A stretch of DNA of 64,000 nucleotides from Hydrogenibacillus sp. (GTDB lineage: Bacteria; Bacillota; Bacilli; Thermicanales; DSM-22653). Shown here piece by piece: positions 36,590-46,980 of this stretch. The position numbers and the translations under genes are program-made. Every line of letters begins with the position of its first letter. The stretch's first letter is position 1. The DNA is taken from contig JADBKT010000017.1 in NCBI GenBank assembly GCA_014896255.1, forward strand, positions 1-64,000. Reading direction: 5' to 3'. The notes under the pieces are model-generated. The model was not told the DNA's origin. It saw only the letters and a program-made list of their open reading frames with translations, and did not search any database.

Positions 36590-38344
36590 TCATGAAGGTT
36601 TGGGGGTCTTAGGCGGGATCGAGGCGTTCGGCAGGTCGATGGTGAACGCCGTCCCCTGCCCGAGGGTGCTCTCGACGGAGATCGTCCCGCCGTGCGCTTC
36701 GACGAGGCGCTTGACGATGGCCAGCCCCAACCCCGTACCGCCGGCACCTCGGCGCCGGGATTTGTCCGTCTTATAAAATCGTTCAAACACAAACGGCAGG
36801 TCGTCTTTGGCAATGCCCTCCCCCGTATCGCGGACCACGAGGCGCAAACCGGCGCCGACGCGTTCGGCCGTAAGACGGATTTCTCCGCCGGCAGGCGTGT
36901 AACGGAGGGCGTTGTCGATCAGGTTGATCAAAATCTGCTCCAAGCGGTCGCGATCGAGCCAAAACCGCCCCGGGGCCCGGTCGTCGATGATGAAGGCCAC
37001 GTCGCGCTCGGCGAACATCGCGCTGTAGCGCCGGCGCAGGTGATCAAACAGCGGCGCAAGCGGAATCTCCTCGATGTCGAGGGTAAAATGCCCCGTCTCG
37101 ATGCGCGTATAATCCAACAGATCGTTCACCAACCGGCCCATGCGCAGGCTCTCTTCATACAGGATGTTGATCAGCTCGCGTTGCTCTTCCGGCGAACGAT
37201 ACATCCCGTCGAGCAGCGCTTCGGAGTACCCTTGGAGCATGGCGAGCGGCGTTTTCAGCTCGTGCGAGACGTTGGCGATAAAATCCTGTCGCAGTCGATC
37301 GAGCTGCCGCTGACGGGTGATGTCTCTCAGCACGCCGACCGCTCCGAGCGTGCGCTCTTCCTCGATCAGCGGCGAGGTGACGACGACGACCGCATATCCT
37401 TGCTCTTCGATGAGCACTTCCCGCTCCTTGCGTTCGGTGATCGTCGCCCGAAAATGGCGCATCAAGACCTCCGGCAAACGGTCTTTCACCCCAAAGACGC
37501 GTTCCAACAAGGCGCGGGCGTGCGGATTGGCAAAGCGGATGGCCAGGGTGTCGTCGACCGAAAGCACGCCTTCACCGAGGCTGCGAAAGATCCGTTCGCG
37601 CTCGTCGGTTTGCCGCTTGAGCGTCATGAGCGTCTCTTCCAACTGGCGCGTCATATGGTTGAACGAACGCGCCAGAGAGCCGATCTCGTCCTGAAAATCG
37701 ATGTCCAGGCGCAGGTTGTAGTTGCCCTCGGCGATGTGGTTCGCGGCACGGATCATCTGCCGGAGCGGGTGCGTGATGCGGCGGGTCAAAAAGAGGGCGT
37801 AGATCGTCGTGGCCAACAACGAAAAAACAATGGCCCAAAAGATCAACTGGTCGATGCGGGCGATCGATTCTTTGACCGGCGCCGTCGATTCATAAATGAC
37901 GACGAGCTCTTTGCCGAGCGGGGACTCAAAACCGCGGGCGACGACGATCAGCGTGTCGTAGAACGAGCCGCCGTCGCGCCGCACCGGATACTGCCCTTGA
38001 TAGACGACGCGCTCCCCTTGCCAGGCAGGGTCAACGCGCGGATCGTGGATGATGTCACGCATCGGCACGGGGAGCGCGGCGATGTTCCGGGGGCTTACGA
38101 CGAACAGCTTGCGGTTTTCGTTTTCCACGAGTTGGGTGGCGACCAAAAGCGCCTCGTCGCGGTCCGCGGCCGAAGCCATCACCCGCGCCACGGCCTCCGC
38201 GGTTCCGCTCAAATCATGCGTCTCGCGGTTGTAAAAATACGACTGGAACAGCTGGGCGAGGAGCATGCCCAAGGTGACGAGGGCCAGCGAGCCGACGCCG
38301 ACGATCGTCAACCATAATTTGCCGACGATGCTCCTTAAGATCAC
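36590..38344 (-). CDS. resE: Sensor histidine kinase ResE
   Basis: HAMP, PAS and kinase (DFIANVSHELKTPLAMLQGYSEALLDG); GTG start overlaps the resD stop. Confidence 0.88.
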   Translation of the reverse strand: MILRSIVGKLWLTIVGVGSLALVTLGMLLAQLFQSYFYNRETHDLSGTAEAVARVMASAADRDEALLVATQLVENENRKLFVVSPRNIAALPVPMRDIIHDPRVDPAWQGERVVYQGQYPVRRDGGSFYDTLIVVARGFESPLGKELVVIYESTAPVKESIARIDQLIFWAIVFSLLATTIYALFLTRRITHPLRQMIRAANHIAEGNYNLRLDIDFQDEIGSLARSFNHMTRQLEETLMTLKRQTDERERIFRSLGEGVLSVDDTLAIRFANPHARALLERVFGVKDRLPEVLMRHFRATITERKEREVLIEEQGYAVVVVTSPLIEEERTLGAVGVLRDITRQRQLDRLRQDFIANVSHELKTPLAMLQGYSEALLDGMYRSPEEQRELINILYEESLRMGRLVNDLLDYTRIETGHFTLDIEEIPLAPLFDHLRRRYSAMFAERDVAFIIDDRAPGRFWLDRDRLEQILINLIDNALRYTPAGGEIRLTAERVGAGLRLVVRDTGEGIAKDDLPFVFERFYKTDKSRRRGAGGTGLGLAIVKRLVEAHGGTISVESTLGQGTAFTIDLPNASIPPKTPKPS

Positions 38345-39057
38345 GTCGGCGGCACCTCGAGCTTGTAGCCGACCCCCCACACGGTGACGATCATCTTCGC
38401 CGCTTCCGGAGACGCTTCTTTCAGTTTTTCCCGGAGCCGTTTGATGTGCGTGTCGACCGTGCGCAGATCGCCGAAGTAATCGTACTGCCAGACGTCTTTC
38501 AGCAGTTGCTCGCGCGTAAATACGCGGTCCGGCGACTGTGCCATGTAGTAGAGCAGGTCGTACTCCTTTGGCCGAAGGTTCACTTCCGTCCCGTCGACCA
38601 GTACGCGGTGCGCGGCATTGTCGATGACGAGGTGCGGCAGCGTGATGCGCTCCTTTTGTTGCGCCGTCTCCAGGTACGCCGTCGCCGAGGCGCGTTTTAG
38701 GATCGCCCGGACGCGCATGACCACCTCACGGGGGCTGAACGGTTTGGTGACATAGTCGTCGGCCCCCGCTTCAAAGCCTTTAATGCGGCTCGACTCGTCG
38801 CCTTTGGCGGTGATCATGATGATCGGCGTCGCTTTTTTGTCCCGGAGCCGTTCGGCCACTTCGATGCCGTCCATTCCGGGCAGCATCAGATCCAGCAGGA
38901 TGACGTCGTAATCGTTCTCCTGCGCCATCTTGAGGGCGTCTACGCCGTTGTCCGCCTCGTCGATATCGTACGGCTCCTGCATCAGATACATTTTGAGCAG
39001 CCGGCGAATGCGCTCCTCGTCGTCGACGACGAGAAGCCGATAGCGCGTCTCGTTCAC
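38341..39057 (-). CDS. resD: Response regulator ResD
   Basis: 238 aa; LLLDLMLPGMDGIEVAERLR (DLMLPG receiver motif) and OmpR-type winged helix; resBCDE synteny. Confidence 0.9.
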   Translation of the reverse strand: MNETRYRLLVVDDEERIRRLLKMYLMQEPYDIDEADNGVDALKMAQENDYDVILLDLMLPGMDGIEVAERLRDKKATPIIMITAKGDESSRIKGFEAGADDYVTKPFSPREVVMRVRAILKRASATAYLETAQQKERITLPHLVIDNAAHRVLVDGTEVNLRPKEYDLLYYMAQSPDRVFTREQLLKDVWQYDYFGDLRTVDTHIKRLREKLKEASPEAAKMIVTVWGVGYKLEVPPT

Positions 39058-39123
39058 GGTTCATCCCCTTTCGATTCGGCGCAAGGTTCGAGGCCCCGTC
39101 CGCCGCTCGGCGTCCATCCGTCG

Positions 39124-40347
39124 TCAGGCGTATGAGTGTAGGCCGACGAGGACGAGGTTGATGACGATCAAATTCGTCATGACGATCACGAATCCGAGCA
39201 TCGCCAGCCAGGCGGATTTTTTGCCGTGCCATCCGATCGACAGGCGCAAGTGCAAGTAGACGGCATAAAAGAGCCAGGTGATGAGCGCCCACGTCTCCTT
39301 CGGGTCCCACCCCCACGGGCGGCCCCACGCTTCCGCCGCCCAGATCATGGCAAAGATGAGCGCCCCGAGGGTGAAAATCGGAAAACCGATGGCGATGGCT
39401 CGGTAACTGATCTCGTCGACGAGATCCAGGTCGATGTCGGCGTCTTTGAGCCAGAACTGGAGTTTGGCGCCGAGGCGGGCCCGGGCGACGACGCGGAGCG
39501 CGGCGTAGAGGACCGTTCCGGCGAGGAGCGAGAGCACGAAGGTATTCAGTTTTCGCCCGGCATTTACCCCCTTCATCCATTCAGGGGCTTCAAAGAGCGG
39601 GGGGATGCCGCCCTCCGTCACTTTCGTCGCCCCATGCGGCTGAATCAGGGCCGGCAAGGTATATATCGTCGTCTCCTTGGCGCCGGTGTCGGCGTTGATC
39701 ACCCGCTCGAAGACGACTTCATGGCCGACGGCGCGGAAGGCGAAACTCATGACGATGAAACCGACGAGCGACAAAAGCGCCCACAGCGCCACTTCGATGA
39801 ACGCCGTCTCGATGCTCCGCCGATCCTGACGCACGGCCAAGATGAGGTACATCAATCCGGCGGCGAAACCGACGGCAAAGGCGCCTTCACCGAGGGCGGC
39901 GACGGTGACGTGGATATACAGCCAATAGCTCTGAAGCGCCGGAATGAGCGGCGCGGCCTTTGTCGAGAAGACCGACGCATAGGCGATGAGGATGACAGCC
40001 ACCGGCAGCGTGAAGACGCCGAGCAGCGCCACCGGATACAGCCGGTAGACGATCAAAAAGGCGAGCACCACGGCGAAGGCCAAAAAGCTCATAAACTCGA
40101 ACATGTTGCTCGTCGGCGCGTGCCCGCTCCCGATCCAGCGCAGAACGACGAAGGCGAGCTGGAACAGCCAACCGACGAGCGCGAGAAGAAAGCCGCGTCG
40201 CCCGTAGGCTTCGGTGTGCGCCTTGGGGCTTGCGGCACCACGCCACCGGCGGCCGGTGATGGCGATGAAAAAGACGATCGTGGACGCCGCGTAGAGGGCA
40301 AAGGCCGCAAAAAGCGCCCCGCTCGCCCACGCCAAAAGGTCGGTCAT
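39124..40347 (-). CDS. resC: Cytochrome c biogenesis protein CcsB/ResC
   Basis: 407 aa; WGWDPKETWALITWLFYAVYLHLR. Confidence 0.92.
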   Translation of the reverse strand: MTDLLAWASGALFAAFALYAASTIVFFIAITGRRWRGAASPKAHTEAYGRRGFLLALVGWLFQLAFVVLRWIGSGHAPTSNMFEFMSFLAFAVVLAFLIVYRLYPVALLGVFTLPVAVILIAYASVFSTKAAPLIPALQSYWLYIHVTVAALGEGAFAVGFAAGLMYLILAVRQDRRSIETAFIEVALWALLSLVGFIVMSFAFRAVGHEVVFERVINADTGAKETTIYTLPALIQPHGATKVTEGGIPPLFEAPEWMKGVNAGRKLNTFVLSLLAGTVLYAALRVVARARLGAKLQFWLKDADIDLDLVDEISYRAIAIGFPIFTLGALIFAMIWAAEAWGRPWGWDPKETWALITWLFYAVYLHLRLSIGWHGKKSAWLAMLGFVIVMTNLIVINLVLVGLHSYA

Positions 40348-41939
40348 CGGTTTTTCCTCCTTTGTTCGATGGACTCCATATCGAGCGTGATTCCGGCCGA
40401 ATGCGCGATCGCCGCCAGTTCGCGTTTTAAGCCGTACCAGTTTTTGTTCGTGTACGCGGCGAGAAGGAGCTGGCCGTCGCGAAGCCTGAGCCAGATGCGC
40501 CGGTGCTGCCAGTAGAAGCCGAGCACGAGCCCGATCATGACGATCGCCGAAGCGCCGTACACGTACGGAAGCCCCCGGTCGATGCGCACGGAAAGGCCTG
40601 AGCGGTTCCTGAAGTCCAAATCGGCCAGTTTGTACTTAAAGCGTTTGTCAGGCAGGATCTGATCGCTGTCCATACCGGCGATGACCCAGTTTTTCTCGCC
40701 CGTTTCGACGCCGGGGCCGACGATTTCCAGAATGAAGGCCGGGCGATTCGGCGTCGTCGATTTGGTATACGGCTCGCCTTTTTCGTTGACGTCAAGATCA
40801 GGGTAATACTCGAGCACGTTGACGCGATAACCGCCGCCGACGTCGACCGTCTCCGGCGGATCGTACAGGCTTAAGCGGATGCGGCCGACGCTTTCGTTTT
40901 TTTGCTTGTCCCAGACGTCCAGCACAAGGCCGTAGAGCTGATCGGTCTGTTCGCCGGATTGATACAAGTACAAGCCTTGATATTCGAAGGGACGGTTCAC
41001 CTTCGTCGGCCCCCGGGCCACTTCCACCAGCCGTTGGCCTTCTTTTTTGTACAGCACGAGATCGGTCTGATAATCTTTGACGATCCCCGGGCGGAACACC
41101 GAAGGGTCCGGGAATTCGTCCTCGGTGTAGTACGTGACGGTAAACGTTTCGTTTTTCACGTAGTAGTCCGTCCCGGGCACGGCACGCGTCTCGCCGTCCC
41201 ACACCCAGACGTAATCGTCCAGATAAAAGCCGGGAATGAGCCGGAGCATAAAGGCCAAAATGAGGAGGATCAACCCGATGTGGTTGACATACGGTCCGAA
41301 GCGGCTGATGCGCCCTTTTTCGGCGAGCAGCGTCCCCTCCCCTTCGGTCAGGGCAAAGCGCCGCTTCTTGAGCGCCTCGCGTAGCTTGGCATACGCCGAC
41401 TCATCACCGGGAAGCTCGGCAAACAACCGTTGACGGCGGAAGAAACCTTCGTCTTTCGGTAAGCGCTTTTTTTTGAGCGCCTTGTACAGCGGCACCGCGC
41501 GGTCGATGCTGCAGACGACGAGCGAGATGCCGATCATCAGGAGAAGCGTCAGGAACCACCAGGAATAAAACAGGTTGTGAAAGCCCAGGCGGTAATAAAT
41601 TTCTCCGAAAAGACCGTACGTTTGCGGATAAAAGATTTCCGCCGGAAGGGAGGATTGCTTGAACTGCTCTTGCGGAAGCAATGTGCCGATGATGGCGGCG
41701 ATGAGGGTAATGGCGATCATCCAGACCGCTGCTTTCACCGAAGCAAAAAAGCGCCAGACGTAGTCGACGATCGAGCGCGGACGACGCTGGGAACGGCGCG
41801 CCGCACCTTCATAGCGCATGTTGAGCAGGCCTTCGCCCTCATCGAGCGGCCGGCCGCAGGACTCGCAGATCGTGGTGCCCGGCGGGTTGACGTGTCCACA
41901 GGTGCATTTGACGGCATCGAGCCCACGCAGTTCTTTCAT
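40344..41939 (-). CDS. resB: Cytochrome c biogenesis protein ResB
   Basis: 531 aa; CTCGHVNPPGTTICESCG N-terminus and ResB core. Confidence 0.92.
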   Translation of the reverse strand: MKELRGLDAVKCTCGHVNPPGTTICESCGRPLDEGEGLLNMRYEGAARRSQRRPRSIVDYVWRFFASVKAAVWMIAITLIAAIIGTLLPQEQFKQSSLPAEIFYPQTYGLFGEIYYRLGFHNLFYSWWFLTLLLMIGISLVVCSIDRAVPLYKALKKKRLPKDEGFFRRQRLFAELPGDESAYAKLREALKKRRFALTEGEGTLLAEKGRISRFGPYVNHIGLILLILAFMLRLIPGFYLDDYVWVWDGETRAVPGTDYYVKNETFTVTYYTEDEFPDPSVFRPGIVKDYQTDLVLYKKEGQRLVEVARGPTKVNRPFEYQGLYLYQSGEQTDQLYGLVLDVWDKQKNESVGRIRLSLYDPPETVDVGGGYRVNVLEYYPDLDVNEKGEPYTKSTTPNRPAFILEIVGPGVETGEKNWVIAGMDSDQILPDKRFKYKLADLDFRNRSGLSVRIDRGLPYVYGASAIVMIGLVLGFYWQHRRIWLRLRDGQLLLAAYTNKNWYGLKRELAAIAHSAGITLDMESIEQRRKNR

Positions 41940-42091
41940 GGAGTTTCCTCATTTCTGCCGACATCTGTTCGCAAAAATATCGTCGTCCGTTCATATTTTA
42001 ACACAAGCGTACCCGGGCGTCATGAAGTTTCGCCGCCGATGTGTGACGAAAGGATGAACGGCCCGGGCGAAGGTCGTCGTCTTCGGCGAAC

Positions 42092-42802
42092 TTACGTAGA
42101 CAGGCCGACCAACCGTCTCAAAGCGCGAACTTCGTCGGGCGTAAGCGCCCGCCACTTCCCCGCCGCAAGACCGTCCAAGGTCAGATGGGCAAATCGCGTG
42201 CGCACGAGGCGGACGACCGGATTCCCGAGCGCGGCGAGCATCCGGCGGACGACGTGTTTGCGCCCTTCGGTGAGGACGAGTTTAACGGTCGTCTCCGAGA
42301 GGCGCCGGGCCCGCACGGCCCGCGCCGTTCCGTCATCCAGGAGAACGCCTGCCGTGAGCCGTTTGGCGATGTCCGGCGGGAGCGGCCCTTTGACCGTGGC
42401 GTGGTATTCCTTTTCCACACCGTAACGCGGATGGAGCAGACGCACGGTCAGATCGCCGTCGTTGGTGAACAGAAGCGCGCCTTCGGTCATAAAATCGAGT
42501 CGGCCGACCGGAAAGACGCGCTCCGGTATGCCTTGCAGGAGTTCACGAACGGTCGGCCGGCCTTGTGGATCGCGCATCGTCGTCACCGTTTTGATGGGTT
42601 TGTATAAAAGTATGTAACGTTTGCGCGGAATGACGATGGGACGCCCGTCGACTTCGATCACGTCGCGATCGGGATCGGCCCGCATGCCGAGCACGGCCAC
42701 CTCCCCGTTCAATCGGACGCGCCCCGCGGTGATCAAATCTTCGGCTTTGCGGCGCGAGGAGACGCCCGCTTCGGCCAAGATCTTCTGCAATCGTGCCTCC
42801 AT
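42092..42802 (-). CDS. rluB: 23S rRNA pseudouridine synthase RluB
   Basis: RLQKILAEAGVSSRRKAEDLITAGRVRLNG; GRLDFMTEGALLFTNDGDL. Confidence 0.95.
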   Translation of the reverse strand: MEARLQKILAEAGVSSRRKAEDLITAGRVRLNGEVAVLGMRADPDRDVIEVDGRPIVIPRKRYILLYKPIKTVTTMRDPQGRPTVRELLQGIPERVFPVGRLDFMTEGALLFTNDGDLTVRLLHPRYGVEKEYHATVKGPLPPDIAKRLTAGVLLDDGTARAVRARRLSETTVKLVLTEGRKHVVRRMLAALGNPVVRLVRTRFAHLTLDGLAAGKWRALTPDEVRALRRLVGLST

Positions 42803-42957
42803 GATGCTCCGCCTCCCACCGTTTCATCATACGCGATCGGTCCTTGAAACACAAAAAATCCCGTTCCAAGCGCCGCCGACGCGCCTGAACCGGTATTCGA
42901 CCATCCGATGTTCGTGTCATCAACGTTTGCGGACGAACGTCGCGCCGGTGAACGGGT

Positions 42958-43500
42958 CTAAGCCGGGGGTCCAAAAAAAAGCCGATGGACGATGAACGCC
43001 GCCGTCAGTCCGGCGGCATCGGCGAAGAGGCCGACCCAGAGGGCGTAGCGGTAACGGCGGATGCCGACCGCACCGAAGTAGACGGCGAGGATGTACAGGG
43101 TGGTGTCGGTCGAGCCCTGCATGATCGAGGCGAGCCGCCCCAACCAGGAATCCGGGCCGTGCGCGGCAAAGATGGAGAGCATCACGGCCGAGGAAGCGGC
43201 GCCGGACAGCGGCCGAAGAAGCGCGAGCGGGACGACGTCCGCAGGCACCGCGAGCATTTGAAAAAACGGCGCCGAGATGTCGATCAGCCAAGCCATGAGG
43301 CCGGATGCTTGCACCATCTGCACGGCGATCAGCATGCCGATCAGATGCGGCAAGATGTCCAGCGTCGTCGTAAAACCTTCCTTGGCCCCGTCGATGAACG
43401 CCTCATAGATCGGGATCCGCCGAAGAAGGCCGAGTGTGACGACGCCGGCGATCACGCCCGGAAAGACCCAGTCCGAAAGTTCCGTCACAAACGCCGGCAT
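42958..43500 (-). CDS. spmB: Spore maturation protein B
   Basis: RIPIYEAFIDGAKEGFTTTLDILPHLIGMLIAVQM. Confidence 0.93.
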   Translation of the reverse strand: MPAFVTELSDWVFPGVIAGVVTLGLLRRIPIYEAFIDGAKEGFTTTLDILPHLIGMLIAVQMVQASGLMAWLIDISAPFFQMLAVPADVVPLALLRPLSGAASSAVMLSIFAAHGPDSWLGRLASIMQGSTDTTLYILAVYFGAVGIRRYRYALWVGLFADAAGLTAAFIVHRLFFGPPA

Positions 43501-43504
43501 CGCT

Positions 43505-44104
43505 TCACCCTCCTCGGTCCGCATCGTCCCGAGAACGACGCTGGAACAGACGGTCGATGAAAAGCGCGACGATCGTTCCGGCGAACGAAGCGATGATCGC
43601 CGGGACGATGATCTCCGCCGGGTCGGCGCTCCCGTAGGCCGCCCGGTAGCCGATGACGGTGGAGGGGACGAGGGTGATCGAGGCGGTGTTCAGCGCAAGC
43701 AGCGTGATCATTGGGCGACTGGCCCGCTCCGGGCGGTCGTTCAGTTTTTGAAGTTCTTTCATGGCCTTGATGCCGAGCGGCGTCGCCGCGTTGCCGAGCC
43801 CGAAAAAGTTGGCGCTCATGTTTGAAAGAATGTAGCCCTCCGCCGGATGGCCCTTCGGGATATCCGGAAAGAGGAGCCGGACGAGCGGTGAGAGGGCACG
43901 GGCGAGCGCGCGGAGCAGCCCGGCCGCTTCGGCGATGCGCAGGATGCCGAGCCAGAAGGCGATAAAGGCGAGCAGCATGAGCGCCACTTGCACCGCCTGC
44001 TCGGCGCCGTCGAACACGGCGCTGCTCAAGGCCTCCATACGCCCGGTGAACGCAGCGAAGATGAAGCTCAACGCGATCATGCCGCCCCATATCCGATGGA
44101 TCAT
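43505..44104 (-). CDS. spmA: Spore maturation protein A
   Basis: NMSANFFGLGNAATPLGIKAMKELQKLN. Confidence 0.93.
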   Translation of the reverse strand: MIHRIWGGMIALSFIFAAFTGRMEALSSAVFDGAEQAVQVALMLLAFIAFWLGILRIAEAAGLLRALARALSPLVRLLFPDIPKGHPAEGYILSNMSANFFGLGNAATPLGIKAMKELQKLNDRPERASRPMITLLALNTASITLVPSTVIGYRAAYGSADPAEIIVPAIIASFAGTIVALFIDRLFQRRSRDDADRGG

Positions 44105-45426
44105 TCCGTCGCCGCCCCTTTCTCCGTCGGCGCCAATAAGAGCGACCAGAACAGACGGAACACGTTTTGGGCATGTGCATACCGCGCGTCGTCGGGTTGC
44201 GCGACGGATTGGCCCGCGGCATGATCCCCGTCGGCAGAAGACGGCATGCACCGTCCCGATGGGCGGTCCATGGCGGCGCTCGACGGGCGCATTTCCTCGG
44301 GCGGACGCTCATACAGCGGAAGGCGGGCAATCGGCCGGCCGTCAAGCATGAAGACGACGAACGCCGGCGCGCCGCCGGATTTCTGATCTTGCCATACGAC
44401 CGCGGACTCGATCCGATCGATCTCTTCCGATCGCAACGGGTAGATGAAACGGCGGCAAGGATAAAGTCGAACCGGTCGATCATCCCGCCAAGCGATGATC
44501 GGCTGGTCGGGCGATGCGAACTCCACCGGTTGAAACACGTCAAAGCCGTAATCAAGCAGGCGTATCGAATCGTTCCAATCATCCCCGTCGTTTAAGACGA
44601 CGGCGGCGAGCCGGCGGCCGTCACGCGTCGCGGAGGCGGCGAGGGCGCGGCCGGTTTGTTTGGTATAACCGGTCTTGATGCCGTCGGCATACGGGTAGAG
44701 ACTCAGCAGTCTGTTTTTGTTCAACCACAGACGATCCCAGGCGGCGCCGGGAAGCGGCGCCGTCCATTTCTGCGTGGAGACGATCCGGCGGAATGTCGGG
44801 TTGTGGAGCGCATAAGCCGAAAGCCGCACAAGGTCGTAGGCGGAGCTGTAATGGTCGGGGTCGTCCAGTCCGTGCGGATTGGTCCAGTGCGTTTCCATCA
44901 GGCCGAGCCACGCGGCTTTTTCGTTCATCATCGCCACGAAACTTTCGACGGAGCCGCCGACGTGCTCGGCGACGGCCAAAGCGGCATCATTCCCGGAGCG
45001 CAGCATGAGGCCGTAGAGAAGATCGCGGAGCGTCATCCGCTCCCCTTGGCGGAGGTAGATGGACGATCCTTCGATGCCCACGGCCCGCGGTGAGACGGTG
45101 ACGACCTCGTCCAGATCCGCCGCTTCGATGGCCACGATGGCGGTCATGATCTTCGTCAAGCTGGCGATCGGCAGTTTTTCGTGGGCGTTTTTTTCGTATA
45201 GGATCCGGCCGCTGTCGACATCGATGAGCGCCGCCGCCTTGGCCGAGACGTCCGGGGGCGGCGCGGGACGCGCCGGAGCGGTGTTCGGTTCGACGTGCGC
45301 CGGCGGATGCTTTGTTACGGCGTCGTCCTGCTCGGCGAAGGTGCGCCCTGCGGTGGAAACGCCGATGAGCCCGAGCACGAGCACGCCGATGATGAACGGC
45401 CGAAAGCCAAGGCGCATGTCCGGCAT
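44101..45426 (-). CDS. dacB: D-alanyl-D-alanine carboxypeptidase (DacB-like)
   Basis: KLPIASLTKIMTAIVAIEAADL SxxK; DGIKTGYTKQTGRALAASA; genomic position next to spmAB. Confidence 0.9.
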   Translation of the reverse strand: MPDMRLGFRPFIIGVLVLGLIGVSTAGRTFAEQDDAVTKHPPAHVEPNTAPARPAPPPDVSAKAAALIDVDSGRILYEKNAHEKLPIASLTKIMTAIVAIEAADLDEVVTVSPRAVGIEGSSIYLRQGERMTLRDLLYGLMLRSGNDAALAVAEHVGGSVESFVAMMNEKAAWLGLMETHWTNPHGLDDPDHYSSAYDLVRLSAYALHNPTFRRIVSTQKWTAPLPGAAWDRLWLNKNRLLSLYPYADGIKTGYTKQTGRALAASATRDGRRLAAVVLNDGDDWNDSIRLLDYGFDVFQPVEFASPDQPIIAWRDDRPVRLYPCRRFIYPLRSEEIDRIESAVVWQDQKSGGAPAFVVFMLDGRPIARLPLYERPPEEMRPSSAAMDRPSGRCMPSSADGDHAAGQSVAQPDDARYAHAQNVFRLFWSLLLAPTEKGAATE

Positions 45427-45492
45427 GGTCGTCTGCGTCCTCCCCGTCTAAGGCTAGTACCCACTGTATGCCCAGGACGGGAAGTTATGCCA

Positions 45493-46035
45493 TCAACCTT
45501 CCGGAAGCGGCGGCAAATCTTCGAGCGAACGCAAACCGAACTGGCGCAGGAAGCGGTCCGTCGTGCCGTAGAGAATCGGGCGGCCGACGGCCTGAAGTCG
45601 TCCGCATTCTTCGATCAAGCCTTTTTCGAGAAGCGATTGAATCGCCCGCTCACTTCCGACGCCGCGGATTTCCTCGATTTCCGCCCGGGTGATCGGCTGG
45701 CGATAGGCGATGATGGCCAGCGTCTCCAGCGCGGAAGACGAAAGGGTGCCGCTCTTCGGCGTGAGCGAAAGACGCGTGATGTAGGGCGCGACCTCCGCTC
45801 GGGTGACGAGCTGGTAAACGTCACCGGACTGAAGGATTTGAAGGCCTCGTCTCTCGGTTTCATATGCGCTTTTGAGCGCTTGGATGAGCTCGAGTACGCG
45901 CGCCCGCGGCAATTCCAACGCGGCGGCCAGCTGCCCGAGCGTCAAGCCCTCGTCCCCGGCGACGAATAGGAGTGCCTCCAGAGCGGCCGGCGTCCAGTCC
46001 GCTTCTCGAGGTTGCGTATTTTCGTCGCGCATCAT
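45493..46035 (-). CDS. scpB: Segregation and condensation protein ScpB
   Basis: AALEALLFVAGDEGLTLGQLAAALEL; TLAIIAYRQPITRAEIEEIRGV. Confidence 0.95.
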   Translation of the reverse strand: MMRDENTQPREADWTPAALEALLFVAGDEGLTLGQLAAALELPRARVLELIQALKSAYETERRGLQILQSGDVYQLVTRAEVAPYITRLSLTPKSGTLSSSALETLAIIAYRQPITRAEIEEIRGVGSERAIQSLLEKGLIEECGRLQAVGRPILYGTTDRFLRQFGLRSLEDLPPLPEG

Positions 46036-46823
46036 CCGCGCTTCCCTGCCATGAGGATCAGATCGTCGAACGGCCGCGCCTGAACGACGTCGATCTGCCG
46101 TTCGCGGACCAGTTCTAAAACGGCCAGAAACAAGATGACCAATCGTTCGCGCCAGAGCCCGTCGGCACCTTGGCGAGCGCCGGGATCGGTGCCGATTCCG
46201 TTTCTCACGGCGACGAGGGCAAAAAAACGCAGCGGACGGCCGGTCGATTCTAACCGCATCAACAGTTCTCGTTTGGCCTCTTCGACCGTGACCGCATCGC
46301 GCACGATGACGGCGACGTGGGCGGCGGTCTCCGCTTTTTGAAGCACGGTCTGATAACTGATGTATAAGGCCAGAATGGAGACGTCCAGCGGCAGATCGAC
46401 CGTCTTCCGATAGTGCGTAAGATCCGTCGGCGGTCGGCCGTAAAGCGCTTGTCCCCCTTGTTCTCGTTCTCTTAGCATGTGCGCCGCCGCTTTAAACCGC
46501 CGGTATTCGACGAGCCGGCGGATGAGTTCCGAGCGCGGATCGAGTTCTTCTTCCCACAGTTTGAGCGCGGCTTCGACGGGGTCTTCTCGGCGGGGCAAAA
46601 GCGACCGGCTTTTGATCGAAAGGAGTGTCGCCGCCATCACCAAAAATTCGCTTGCCAGCTCGAGCTTTTCTTCTTGCATCTGAGCGAGATAAGCGAGATA
46701 ATCGTCGGTGATTTTGGCGATTTCGATGTCATGGATGTCCATCTCCGCCCGCTGAATGAGATGGAGCAGCAAATCGAGCGGGCCTTCGAACGATTTGACG
46801 CGCACTGTATACGCCATCGGCAT
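46032..46823 (-). CDS. scpA: Segregation and condensation protein ScpA
   Basis: SFEGPLDLLLHLIQRAEMDIHDIEIAKITDDYLAYL. Confidence 0.95.
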   Translation of the reverse strand: MPMAYTVRVKSFEGPLDLLLHLIQRAEMDIHDIEIAKITDDYLAYLAQMQEEKLELASEFLVMAATLLSIKSRSLLPRREDPVEAALKLWEEELDPRSELIRRLVEYRRFKAAAHMLREREQGGQALYGRPPTDLTHYRKTVDLPLDVSILALYISYQTVLQKAETAAHVAVIVRDAVTVEEAKRELLMRLESTGRPLRFFALVAVRNGIGTDPGARQGADGLWRERLVILFLAVLELVRERQIDVVQARPFDDLILMAGKRG

Positions 46824-46980
46824 CCCTCATCCTCTGGATAAGACGATCTTACCACATTTGGCGCCGTCGTGCGTTTTTCACGCGCGTTCTTTTGTTCGAT
46901 CGCCGGTCTTTCGATTTGCGCACCGATCGTTTAAAGTAAGCATAAAGAGCGGACATTAGACTTGCCGAGAGGTGATCGCC

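Noticed and set aside
36692-38317. 541-aa plus-strand ORF opposite resE
   Set aside because: Shadow ORF of a high-GC gene; low-complexity, Arg/Asp/His-rich translation; the minus-strand histidine kinase is clearly the real gene.
39226-40515. 429-aa plus-strand ORF opposite resC
   Set aside because: Antisense shadow of the clear ResC/CcsB gene.
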